Below, one piece after another: positions 1 to 13,220 of a DNA stretch of 64,000 nt. Origin of the DNA: Ustulina deusta (Eukaryota > Ascomycota > Sordariomycetes > Xylariales > Xylariaceae); NCBI GenBank assembly GCA_023159155.1, contig JAJNNX010000089.1, forward strand, positions 1-64,000, given 5' to 3'. Position 1 is the stretch's first letter; each line of letters opens with the position of its first letter. The notes under the pieces are model-generated. The model ran no database searches and was not told the origin of the DNA. It saw only the letters and a program-made list of their open reading frames with translations. The translations under genes and the position numbers were made by a program.

Positions 1-2495
1 ATAAATATTTTATAAACTAGCAGTTTTATATATTTAAAAGCTTATTTTTGTTTTAGTTCTATTATAAATAGTTTATTTTTTTTTAATAATTAATTTAAAA
101 AAGCAGCAATTTTATTAATATAATAAATAAATATATAAATATAATTATAAAACTTAAAAAATAATTAGATTAATTTAATATTTTTAAAATTATTAAAGTT
201 CTAATTTAAAATTATTTAAATTTTTATAAAATTAATTTTAATTTTAATTTTAATTTTTATAATTATTTCTAAATAATTAATAATAAATATATTAAAACAA
301 AACTTTTTAATATTTTTTTAATATTTAGCTTAATATAAATAATAGATTATTTTTTTATAATAAGTTTAATATTATTTTTTAATTTTAAAATAAATTAAAA
401 TATTATTTATATAAATATTTAAAACTAATATAATTTAATTTTTTAAATATAAGTTTTTTTATTAATAATTAATTATAAATTTATATTTAATTAATTTAAG
501 TTTAAATATAAATAAAACAAAAATAATATTTAAATTTATATTTTATTTAATAAAGTTTATAACTAGTAGTTTATTTATAAACTTTTTTTAAATAAAACAA
601 ACTATATAAATATATAATATTAAAAAAAGCTAAAAATATATTTTTTATTATTAAGTTTTAGTATTAAATTAAATTTTAGTTATAATAATAATAAAATTTT
701 ATATTTTTTTTTTAAAAAAAACCCTTTTAAATATAATAACTAAAAAAACAAAAAGTTTTATATTAATTCTATATATTAAAAGTTTTTTTTTTTTAAAAAT
801 AAAATCGATTTATTATTAAAAGTTTTTTATAATATTATTTAATTAATTTAAATCTATTTTTTTTATAAAATATTAATTATTTTTAAGTTTTTTTTAAATA
901 GTTTAATATAACTATTTTTAGTTATTATAAACTTAATTATAATAAGCTTTTTTAAAAAAATTTTAATTAGTTATTTTTATTTATTTTAATAAAAATAATT
1001 TTAAAAATTTTATATAAATTTTTTAATAATAGCTTAGTTTTTTTTTTTTTAAAAAGTTATTATATAATTTTTTTTTATTTTAGGTTTAAAAGTTTTAAGT
1101 TTTTTTTTTGTTTTTTTAGTTTTAATTATTTTTTAAAATTATTTTAATATTTAATAATATTTTTTTAACGCTTATTTATATTAATTTATATTTTATTATT
1201 TATAACTAAAAAGTTTAATTATAATTATTAATAAAAATTAAACTAATAAAATAAATTATTTAATTAAATTAATTACTATTTTTAAGTTTTTATTAAAATA
1301 TTTTATTTTGTTAACTATTTAATACTAATAATAATATTATAGCTAAAATTAATAATTTAAAACGTTTAGTTTTTAAATTATTAATTATTAATTTTTATAA
1401 TATATATTAAATATTTATAAACTTTACTAATTATTTTATTTAATACTATTAATTTATAATTAAATAAAGATTTTAAAAATAATTAATTTGTTTTAGTTAT
1501 ATATTTTAATTAAAATAAGTAAAAAAACTAATAAAAAAATTTTTATTAGTTTTATTTGTTTTTTAAATTAAATAAATTACTAAAGCTATTTTTATTATAG
1601 TTTTTTTTTATTAATTAAATATTTAAAACTTTAAGTTTTTAATTAAAATAATTAATTAATATATGTTTTTTTTTTATAGTTAGCATTTATTTTAACTATT
1701 TTAAAATAAATATTTTAGAACTTTTAAAATTAACTAAAAATTAATAAGCTACTTTGCTAAAAGTTTAATTATTTAAATTAGATTTTTATTTAATTAAATT
1801 AATAAATTTAATTTATTAATAATTTTTATAAACTTGTTTAATATTATATATTAATTTAATAATTTTATTAATAAATAATTTATAAAAAATATTTAAATTT
1901 ATAAAAACTTTATATAAGTTTTTTTTTAAGTTTATATAAAAATAGTTCTATAATTTATATTTTTATTATAATTTAGCAAATTAATATTTTTAAACTAAAC
2001 TATTAAATATAAAAATAAACTTATTAATATTTTTATTAGTTTTATATATATAAACTTAAAATATTTTATAAATAATAATTATTTAATTAAAGTTATAATA
2101 AACTATTAATAAAACTTAAATTATTTTAATAATATTATTAAATAATTTTTTAATTAAATAAAAATATATTTTTATTAATTTTTTAATATATTTTTTTAAT
2201 TAGTTTATAATATATTAAAATTAGCTATTTTTAGTTTAAAATATAATAATATTTTTATTTAGCTTTTTTATTAGTTTATAAACCTAGTTATTAAATAAAA
2301 TTTTATTTTTTATAAATTTATTAAAATTAATTTTTTATATTTTAGTTTTTTTAATATAAATAAAGTTTAAAAGATTAAAAAATAAACTAATAAAATAAAA
2401 AATAAATAAAATAATAAAACTAAAAAATTTAAAATTAATATTTTTAAATATATTTTTTATTATTAAATTATAATTATTTTTTAAAAGTATTAAAA
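1..2495 (-). mobile_element. RIP-degraded Ty3/gypsy-like LTR element B, left (distal) part
   Basis: Almost pure A/T DNA with no usable reading frame. Its reverse complement aligns base for base, apart from C/T and G/A differences, with the inside of element A from about 10.7 kb to 13.6 kb. For example, the reverse complement of 2161-2490 matches 10680-11000. The segment is therefore the internal region of a second, minus-strand copy of the A family. Its 5' LTR is at 16444-16683, and element A interrupts it at 2495/15887. It continues beyond the left edge of the window. No protein domain could be read through the mutations, so the Ty3/gypsy label rests on LTR form (TGTAAC...ACA), the roughly 5.5-kb internal length of copy A, and the 5-bp target duplication of that family. 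Confidence 0.8.
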
Positions 2496-2729
2496 TGTAA
2501 CGGTCAGTACAGTTTTGGCAAGACCTGCAAGGATTCTAGACCTACATGGCAATAAGATAGGAAGTTTGCGTACGGACCAACCTAACTCTGCAGCTATACA
2601 TATAGAGTCTATATCTACTTATTTTATAAACTTTGACTTCTTTTTTTTTTTTTTTCTTTATTAGTTTAGAGTTTTTGTTTATAATATTAATAAACTAGCT
2701 ATAAAAACTTTACTTAACTAATTATAATA
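2496..2729 (+). repeat. 5' LTR of element A (partly spared by RIP)
   Basis: Begins tgtaacggtcag and ends ...taattataata. It matches 15652-15886 with almost only C/T and G/A differences. Its first 110 bases keep normal base composition (for example gcaagacctgcaagg), while the matching part of the 3' LTR is fully converted. A poly-T tract lies near 2641-2655. Inverted relatives occur at 16444-16683 and 63584-63812. Confidence 0.85.
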
Positions 2730-2804
2730 CTACTTTAAACTTATTAATAAATATTTAATAAATATATTTTTTTTATTTTGTTATAATTAATAAAATATAA
2801 ATAA

Positions 2805-3090
2805 TGTTGGAATAACTAGCATTGGTTATAACTATATTGTGCATCCGCGTATCGCGCGGGTGAACAGATGTCTTTGTACGGAGACTATCGGCTGTAAGGA
2901 TTTTATTTTTTTTTATTGTTTTAGCTTGTACGCTAGCAGAATTCTTTTTTTAAAAAGAATTCTGTTTTATATAAAGCATTTTTTTTTTTTTTTTTTTTGG
3001 TACAAAATTTAGATATAGTATAATATAGTATATTTTATTAACGTATATTTATTTGCTTTATATATAATATTATATATAGCCTATTTAATA
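2805..3090 (+). repeat. 5' LTR of element C
   Basis: 286-base direct repeat matching 9880-10165. It shares the stretch ttgttttagcttgtacgcta and the motif pair gaattctttttttaaaaagaattc, which can form a hairpin. The first 100 bases retain normal composition (gcatccgcgtatcgcgcggg), unlike the 3' copy. Confidence 0.85.
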
Positions 3091-6000
3091 TTAATTAGTA
3101 ATTATTGAAGTATTTCTAACTTAATTCTAAAAGTACTATAGATTAGCAAAAGTAAAAATAAAGCTAAGTTTTTTATAAACAAAAAAAACTTTATATTATA
3201 TTTTATTTTTTTATTATATAACAATTATTTTTTTTAATTAGTTAATATATATTGTTCGAAAATAAAACAAATATAATTTTTTTTTTTGGACTAATAAAAT
3301 ATTTGTTTGTTATATAAAAAACAAAAAGATCTATTTTTTTATTGTATAATATAACTTTTTTTTTTAAACTAATAAAATATTGTATAAAAAAAAAAGATAG
3401 TATATAATTGTGTTATTTTTAATTATATTATTATATAACAGTTAGACAAACTTTTTAATCTTTTTCCCCCTTTTTTACTTTACTATAGTGTAAGAAATAT
3501 TAAATATTTTAGTAAAGTTTGCTAAGTTATGCTTAAACTTTATATATAAAAAATTTGCTAAAAATATTAGTATTAATATAAAAACTATATAAAACTATAT
3601 TAATTTTAATTTTTAAAACAAAAATTTTAATAAATTTTATATAAATAAAGTTATAATAAATATATAGTTTGCTTATTAATTTATTAAATACTAAAATATA
3701 AAAAGGTTTAAATAGTTATTTTAAAAAATATTTAAAAAAAACTTTAAAAAATAAACAATAAATTATTTTTATATAATCTACTGAAATATATATGCAAAGT
3801 TTATAATAATAATTAAAAAAAAAAACATATAAAAACTAATTAAAAAAGATATAGCTTATAAACAACTTATTGTAATTATATAAAACAAATTTAAAATTAT
3901 TAAATCTTTAGGATTTTTAACTTAAACAACTTAAATATTTATTATATAACAACTATTAGTTTTTTTTATACTTAGTTAATAATTCTAAGCTACTTTTTAG
4001 GAAACTTTTTAGCTTATTTTAATTTTTTAACTTATTATATAAATAGAACTAAAACTAAAAATTAAATAACTAGAACTTATATAGCTTAAATTAATATTTA
4101 TCCAAAATATATAATTCTAATTTTATAAAAACTAAAACTTTAAGTATATATAATTAACTATAAAAACTTAACATATATTAGAAATAATATATAATTATAT
4201 ATTAAAAACAAGCTATAAACTAAACTTCTAACTAGTATATAAATATTTTATAGTTTATAACCTTTTTTAAACTTTTATATTATAAGCGTACTTTTGTATA
4301 ATATTAGAACTTATATTAAATAGTTTTTTTTTAAATTTATTTTTTATAAAGAATATATAAAATAAACTATTTTTTTAAAAATATAAAAAAAAAAAAAAAA
4401 CTATATAAGTTATTTATATAATTTATTTTATAATAAAGTATGCTTATTTATAAATATTTATTAATAGTTTAAAATAATAAAAAATTAATACTATGCTATA
4501 TTTTTAAATATTTTAAAAAGTTTTACAAAAAAATATTATATATACTATATTAAACTAAAAAAAATATAGTATAAAATCTATTATATAATAAATAATTATT
4601 TTAATAATAATATAAACTATAATTAGTACTAGGCCGATTGAACTTTGATTATGTTTATATAAATAAATAAAAAAAACCTAAAATTAGCACTATATAAAGT
4701 ACTAAAACTTATAATTAATAAACTTATAAAAGTATAGCAAGTATTTAGCGCAAGCTACTAAAAAAAAATCTAACTAAGTATAACTATTATATAAACGTAT
4801 TAAAAAGTACCTAAACTAGCTATAATATTTATACTTTAAAAACTAATATATAAAAGTTTTTTTTCTAACTTCTAAACATATATTTAAGTAATAACAAACA
4901 ATATACTAAAACATTTTATATAAAAAGATAATAATATTTATTTTACTAATAAGAAATATAACTAAAGTTATTATATAAAAGGCTACTAACTTAGATTTTT
5001 TAGATTATTAAGCAAACTAAACATATAACAAAACTATTTAAAAAACTAGAACTTTAAAAGCAATTATATAAATAAAAAATATTTTATATACTAAAAAAAA
5101 AAATATTAGTTAATAAAACATACCTTTTAAGAATAGGCTTATATAAAAAGCTAGTATTTTAACTTATATAAAATAATATATAATATTAAACTTATATTTA
5201 AAAAGTTCTTAATATACTTAATAAAATATAAAAAATATTTAAAATTAAACAAAAGTAATAAAAATATAAACAAAAAATTTAAAAGCTAGTCTATTTAATT
5301 TTTAATAGATAATATATTTATATATTATATAACTAGAAAAAATATCTAAAACTATAAAATAAATATTTTATCTAACTAGTTTACTTTAAGTAATTAATAT
5401 TATATAGAATATTAAAGCAAACTATAAAATATAAGCGCTTTGAACTATTTAATAATAAAAAAAGTACAACTAAAGGCCTATATTAGATTATACCTTTATA
5501 TAAAAATTAACTAGACACTAAGAACTATATATATTAGGTTTAGTAGTAATAGTATAATTTTAGCTATAAATACTATATAAATAAAAAATACCTTTAGTAT
5601 AACAATATATTATATTCTAAATAGCCTAACACTATTTCTATTTTTTTAAAAGATACTAATTGTTTATAAGTATACTTTAATAATATAAAAAATATTATTA
5701 TACAAAAAAACAGCAAAACTATTTTTATTATATATAAATAAGAATATTTATTTTTTAATATTAGACCGCATAAAACTAATATATTCTTTATAAAAATAGA
5801 ACTATAATAGTTTTATTGCTAATTTAGATACTTTTATATAAAAAAACTATATAAAATGCTTAGTTATATAGGGCATAATATTAATTATTTAATTTTAGAA
5901 AAGATTTAAAAGTTCTACTATTATTATTAGTTATATAAATAAGCACTTTAATGTTTTAAGTTTTTAATTATAAAATAATAATTAATACTATATAAATAAA

Positions 6001-9000
6001 TAATAAACAAGTTTTTTATATAATTAATATTGCTATATTATTTTAAGTAGTAATATTTTTTAAATTAATATTTATATAAAATATTTAAAAAACGCTATAT
6101 AAATATTAGATTAATATATATTAAAGATTTTTTAATAATATTATATATAACCTAAATATAAACTTTTTGTTTAAAAAGTTTTAGAACTAAGCTAAAATTA
6201 TAAGCTTTTAGTATTATATAATATTTATTAAAGCATATTAAATAATAAGCAAGATTAAAAAAACATATAGCTTATTTTATTATATATATAATATATTAAA
6301 AATTAAAATTAGTTATTATATAAAAAATAAATTAATTTTATAAATAGCAATTAAAACTTTAAATAATACTACAAAGCTAAATAGTTTTATATTAGCTTTT
6401 TTAGTTTTTAAAGCATACTTTAAAATTAACTAGAACTTATTTTTTTTGTTTAATATTATACAAAAAGCAAAAGCTATAAAAAAAGCTATAAAAATGTTAC
6501 GCAAAAAAAAAACAAAAGTTAAAATTAACTGTATGATTAACTAGCGTAATAGATTAGTTTTATATAATATATTATTATTTTTTTTCTAAAGCAAAGTCCT
6601 AGTATAGCAAAAAAAAAAAAGCTAGAACGGACTATATAAAATAAAATCTATTAAAAAATCAAATATAATTATTAATTTAATAAATAGTTTAATATAGTTT
6701 AAATAAACTTAAGTTAAGCTTTATTACTATATAACTAAAAAAATACTTTTAAATAATTAAAACAAAAAAACAAAAAATATATAACTTTTCTAAAAACTTA
6801 ATATATAAAAAAAACAAAAATACCTCTAAAAAGCTATATAATTTTTTATAACTTTTATATAATAAATTAGCTAGTTATTCCTAACTTTTAAAAAAAAATA
6901 AAACTATGCTTTAACTATTAAATTATACAAAAATAACATAATTAATATATCCGGCAAACCATTTAAAAAATCGGACGCTACAAAAATTAATAATTTTATT
7001 ATACAAAACATATTTTAGTTCATAAAATATAACCTAGCTAAATATAACAATACTTAGATTTTTAAGTTCTAGCTTATATAAAAAATCAAAAAAAAAACAA
7101 CTAAGCTATACAAAAAGTTCTAACTTATTATATAAAACTACAACAACAAAAACAAAAAAATAGTTCTTACCTAGTCGCTTATAATCTAGTAAATAAACTA
7201 GCAATTACTTTTTATATTAGGCTTTTTTTTAATCTATAACTTTAATGCTTTAAGCAAGCTTTAAAATATTATATAAGCATATATATAATTAAAAAACAAA
7301 CTAGCTAAAAAAATTATTGCATAATTACTATCCGAACTAAAGTTAAAATATTTTAATAAAACAATCCTTTAAATTGTATAACTACTATATAAACTTATAA
7401 AATCAAAGCTATATTAGTTTAAAATATACTATTAGTACTACTCCAAAAAACTAAAAATAACTATTTTTATATATAACTTATATTTTTTGTTTATAAAAAA
7501 TCTATTATATAATTTTAGTATTACCGGCCTATAAATAAATAATATATTTAGTTTTGTAACCCTAAGCTTTTTAGAAAAAAAAAAACATAAATTTTAATAA
7601 GCTAAGTTTTGCACAAAGCTAAAAAAAGCACTTTAGCAAAACTACTTTATAAAGTTTAATAATAAACAAATTATACTATTATTTAAAAAAAAAATTATTT
7701 TAACTTAAAAAAGCTAAACAAACCAACTAAATTTAATTAATTCTTATATAGCTAACTTTATTTAGTAATATATTTTATAATAAGCAAAAAAAACATATAT
7801 TAGCAGTATTTACTAGCTAAAAGTAACGTATAACCTATGTATTACTGCTTAAATAATAGACTTTATACTATATAATATTAAAAATTTAAACAAAAAAATT
7901 TAATAATAAATAAATAACTGCAACTACAGCTTAATGTTTATACTACTTAACCTATGTTATATAAAACTATTTATTTTTATAAATAGATTATTTATAAACA
8001 ATATAAATATAACTTTTTAGCTTAGATTTATTATTATACTAAGCATAAAGCGCTATATATAAAAAAATTTAAATATTAAAATTAAAAGCAATATTATATA
8101 CTAGAACTTAAATAAATATAAATAAATTATATAACATAATTAATAGATTTAATAATATTATTACCTTTTATATAATATTCCAAAAAATTATAGCTTTGCT
8201 AAAATTACTCTTAATTTTAGCTGTTCTATATTTAGATTTAAAATTATTATATAATTGCTTAGTAAAACTAGGTATAATATAAAAAAAGCAATTAATAATT
8301 AATATTATATCTTTTTATAAGTTATATAAAAAGAAAAAAATCTCTAAAGTATAATAAATTAACAAAAAAAACAACCTAGCTAATATATTTATAAAACAAA
8401 CACTAAACTAAGCATTAAAAACTTTTGTTTTAATAAACAAGCTAACCGTACAAATCAAAACATTTATTAAATAAATATAAAAAGTTATTATATAAGCATA
8501 ATATTTATAAAAAAAAAAAAAGTCAAAATAATAAAAATAATATATAATATATTAATTTTGAATAAAAATAATACAAACTTTACTTTATTTTTTTTTAAAT
8601 ATTTATTTTTTTATTATATAATTAAAAACCCCCTTTCCCCCCCTTTCTATAAAACTTTTTTTTTTATATATATAGTAACTATATTAAGTATTATATAATT
8701 GTTATATATATATAGCACAAGCGTTACGCTAAAATTTAACAATTTAGCAATAGCTATAAAATAAGAAACTACTGCGGGCTATATAGACATTTTACGTATA
8801 AGTAGCAATAGTAGTACTATACAACTAAATAAGAACTGTACAAAAATAACTTTTGTAACAAAAGATTTGCGCGATTATAAGCGTAAGCAGCTTAGTTAAT
8901 AATACTTAAATTTAAATATTAACTAAAAATAAAGCAGTAACCTAGGCTTTATTAGCTTACATACAAAAAGCCAATATATTAATAATATATATAAATATAT

Positions 9001-9168
9001 TATATAAAACAAAAATAAATACTTATATTAACGTATAACATAGCAAAAAAGCAATAATTGTTTAGATTGTTTATTAGTAGTAATATAATATTATATCCGG
9101 GCTCCTGTTTAATAATAATAAATACATAACTACTATTGCTAAATAGCTAGATAGTATCTATTATATAA

Positions 9169-9169
<1 letters not shown>

Positions 9170-9209
<40 letters not shown>

Positions 9210-9239
9210 TATAGGTATATATATATATATATATATATA
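9170..9239. repeat. (TA)n dinucleotide tract
   Basis: Two runs of alternating t/a, about 9171-9206 and 9213-9238, separated by aagtataggta, near the 3' end of element C. Simple sequence; no function seen. Confidence 0.9.
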
Positions 9240-9879
9240 AAAACGGACCAATATATAAAGCAATAAATTATAAAAGTAACAAAGGACAAAAAATAGCAAA
9301 GAACTCGAATACTTTTTATGCTTGGGCTCTTTTATACATAAGCTAATATATACTTGCCTATTTCTACGTTCCTTTTATATAAAATAACGTATATTTATTT
9401 ACTATTTTTATATTTTTTCTATACAAAGCAATATATACTTGCTTACTTTTATATTCTTTTTATATAAAAAATATTTGTTAATTTAGCTATATATATATTA
9501 TACTAAAAGCTTTAACTAATAATTGCCCATATAAAGCCTATTAATTAGACAAGCTAGCTAATTATAAATCTTGCTAGTATATAGATCAGAGGTACCTAGT
9601 TTAGCTTTAACCCAAATAGCTACCGAATGATTTTTAGCTTATATTTTTAGCTAATTGTATAGCTAAAATATTAGCTTTGTAATCCTGCCTTTTATAATTA
9701 TATTTAAAACAAACAACTAAATAACTTAGCTATTATATATAAAGCTAAATTGCTAATCTAATTAATACGCTTATTAAATAAAATATTGCATATATATTTT
9801 AGTTAGTTATATAGTATATAATTACTTTTTTTTTTTTTTTGTATAATAAGTAGTTATAACTAAAAAAAAAAATAGCTAG

Positions 9880-10165
9880 TATTAAAATAACTAGTATTAG
9901 TTATAACTATATTATATACTGGCGTATTATATAAATAAACAGATATTTTTGTACAAAAACTATTAGCTATAAAAACTTTATTTTTTTTTATTGTTTTAGC
10001 TTGTACGCTAGCAGAATTTTTTCCTTAAAAGAAATTCTATTTCGTACAAAGCATTTTTTTTTTTTCTTTTTTAGTACAGGATTTAGATATAGTACAATAC
10101 AATATATTTTATTAATGCATGTTTATTTGCTTTTATATACAATATTATATATAGCCCATTCAACA
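9880..10165 (+). repeat. 3' LTR of element C
   Basis: Direct repeat of 2805-3090. The start is mutated (tattaa in place of tgttgg) and the end is intact (caaca). It is followed at once by the target duplication aataa. A purine run just upstream (about 9860-9872) is a candidate polypurine tract. Confidence 0.85.
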
Positions 10166-12987
10166 AATAAACTTTTTTTTTTAGTTATATATTTAATATA
10201 AAAAATTATATATTTTATAATATAAATCTAACTTTAATATAACTTTAATAAAACTTTTGATTTTTATATTGCTTAAAGGCTAATAATTTATAAAAAACTT
10301 AACTTTAAATATTTTTATTTTATTTTTAGTTTTTAAACAATTAAAACAATTTTAGTTTTTAAATATAGCTAGCTTTTTATTATTAAATAATTTTAAAAAT
10401 TTTTTTTTAGTAAAAAAAAAAAAAGATTAAATACTAAACTTTTTTATAAACATTTTAAACAAACTAATATTTAAAAAAAAATCTAAAAAAAATTGAAAAT
10501 TAAAACTTAAAAAAGCAAAATTTAAACTAGAACTAGAACTATTTAAAATAAATAATATATTTAAAAATATAGTACTAAATATTATAGTTATATAAGCTTA
10601 TAATTTTGCGTTAGTTCTAATAGAACTTTTTTAATAAATAAAAAAAGTAAACTACTAATTTTTTAATATGTTTATTTTAGTATTTTTAAAAAATAACTAT
10701 AATTTAATAATAAAAAGCATATTTAAAAGCACTAATTTTGAACTTTTTAGTTTTGTTGCTTTATTTATTTTCTGTTTTATTAGTTTACTTTTTAACGCTT
10801 TAAACCTTATTTATACTAAAAAAACTAAAATATAAAGAACTAATTTTAGTAAGTTTATAAAAAATAAAGCTTTATTTAATAACTAGGTTTATAAACTAAT
10901 AAAAAAGCTAAATAAAAATATTATTATGTTTTAAACTAAAAATAGCTAATTTTAATATATTATAAACTAATTAAAAAAATATACTAAAAAATTAATAAAA
11001 ATATATTTTTATTTAATTAAAAAACTATTTAATAATATTACTAAAATAATCTAAGTTTTATTAATAATTTATTATAATTTTAACTAAATAGTTATAATTT
11101 ATAAAATATTTTAAGTTTATATATATAAAACTACTAAAAATATTAATAAATTTATTTTATATTTATTAGTTTAGCTTAAAAATATTAACTAGCTAATTAT
11201 AATAAAAATATAAATTATAAAACTATTTTTATATAAACTTAAAAAAAAATTTATATAAAACTTTTATAAATTTAAATATTTTTTATAAATTATTTATTAA
11301 TAAAATTATTAAATTAATATATAATATTAAATAAACTTATAAAAACTATTAATAAACTAAACTTATTAATTTAACTAAATAAAAATCTAACTTAAATAAT
11401 TAAACTTTTAATAAATTAGCTTAATAATTTTTAATTAACTTTAGAAATTTTCAAATATTTATTTTAAAATAGTTAAAATAAGCGCTAATTATAAAAAAAA
11501 AAAAAACTTATTAAAATAATAAAACTTATTTTATTTATAGTAAAAAAAAACATATATTAATTAATTGGTTTAATTAAAAGCTTAAAATTATAAGTGTTTA
11601 ATTAGCAAAAAAAAGCCCTAATAAAAATAGCTTTAGTAATTTATTTAATTTAAAAAATAAATAGAACTAATAAAAGTTTTTTTATTAGTTTTTTTATTTA
11701 TTTTAGCTAAAATATATAGCTAAAACAAATTAATTATTTTTAAAATATTTATATAATTATAAATTAATAGTATTAAAATAAAAACTTTAGTTTTATATAA
11801 TACTAAAGCTTATACTTTTTTAATAATTAGCTATAAATTTATATAATAAATTAAGCAATAATTAAAAATAAAAATAGTTTAATTAGTTAAATTTTAAAAG
11901 CTTTATAATTACTAAAGTAAAATAATTAGTAAAGTTTATAAATATTTAATATATATTATAAAAATTAATAATTAATAATTTAAACATTAAATATTTTAAG
12001 TTATTAATTTTAGCTATAATATTATTATTAATATTAAATAATTACTAAAATAAAATATTTTAATAAAAACTTAAAAATAATAGTTAATTTAATTAAATAA
12101 TTTATTTTTATTAGCTTAATTTTTACTAATAATTATAGTTAAATTTTTTAATTATAAATAATAAAATATAAACCTAAAAATATAAAAAAATATAAATTAA
12201 TATAATTAAACGTTAAAAAAATATTATTAAATATTAAAATAACTTTTTAAAAAAAAAAAATTTATTTTAAAAATAATTAAAACTAAAAAAACAAAAAAAA
12301 AACTTAGAACTTCTAAACCTAAAATAAAAAAAGTTTATATAATAACTTCTAAAAAAAAAAAATTAAGCTACTATTAAAAAAATTATATAAAACTTCTAGA
12401 ATTATTTTTATTAAAATAAATAAAAGCAATTAGCTAAAAAAACTTTAAAAAAGTTTATTATAATTAAATTTATAATAACTAAAAATAATTATATTAAACT
12501 ATTTAAAAAAAACTTAAAAATAATTAATATTTTATAAAAAAAATAAACTTAAATTAACTAAATAGTACTATAAAAAACTTTTAATAATAAACTAATTTTA
12601 TTTTAAAAAAAAAAAAACTTCTAATATATAGAGTTAATATAAAGCTTTTTGTTTTTTTAGCTATTATACTTAAAAGGGTTTTTTTAAAAAAAAAAATCTA
12701 AAACTTTACTATTATTATAACTAAAATTTAATATAATACTAGAACTTAATAATAAAAAATATATTTTTAGTTTTTATTAATATTTTATATTTATATAGTT
12801 TATTTTATTTAAACAAAAATTTATAAATAAACTATTAGTTATAAATTTTATTAAATAAAATATAAATTTAAATATTATTTTTGTTTTATTTATATTTAAA
12901 CTTAAATTAATTAAATATAAATTTATAATTAATTACTAATAAAAAAATATATATTTAAAAAATTAAATTATATTAATTTTAAATATT

Positions 12988-13220
12988 AATAATATTATAT
13001 TTAATTGTTATAATATTATTTAATTTATTAAACTAAATATTATTAAAACTTTTTATTAATTATTATTAATTATAAAATTATATTATTTTTTTTTTTTTAA
13101 ACTTGCAAAAAAGTATTTTAATAAAAAGTTTTATTTTTTAGTTTAAAAATAAAACCTGCTTAGTAGCAAGCTTTTATTAATACGTAAATCTAAAAATTTC
13201 TAAACAAGTTTATAAATATT
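12988..13220. repeat. 233-base segment present in element A but absent from element B
   Basis: When element A is aligned with the reverse complement of element B, the copies match on both sides, but these bases have no partner; in B the junction falls near 413-420. The segment in A is bordered by aaatatt on each side (12981-12987 and 13214-13220), like a target duplication. It could be a small insertion (MITE or solo LTR) in A, or a deletion in B between short repeats. I see no clear terminal inverted repeats. Confidence 0.45.

Larger units (their letters stand above)
2800..10170 (+). mobile_element. RIP-degraded Copia-like LTR retrotransposon C with target-site duplications
   Basis: LTRs at 2805-3090 and 9880-10165 bound the element. 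The intact left end reads tgttggaataac and the intact right end reads ccattcaaca, giving the TGTTG...CAACA termini common in Ty1/Copia elements. The flanking bases aataa at 2800-2804 and 10166-10170 form a 5-bp target-site duplication. The insertion point is empty in sister element B (about 16358-16362), which confirms C as a later arrival in A. The inside (about 6.8 kb) is RIP-mutated and no gag-pol frame survives. The Copia assignment comes from termini and size, not from protein domains. Confidence 0.82.

Noticed and set aside
10001..10201. 66-codon frame inside the 3' LTR of element C
   Set aside because: Lies within an LTR and translates to Phe/Tyr/Ile/Leu runs typical of A/T-rich noise.
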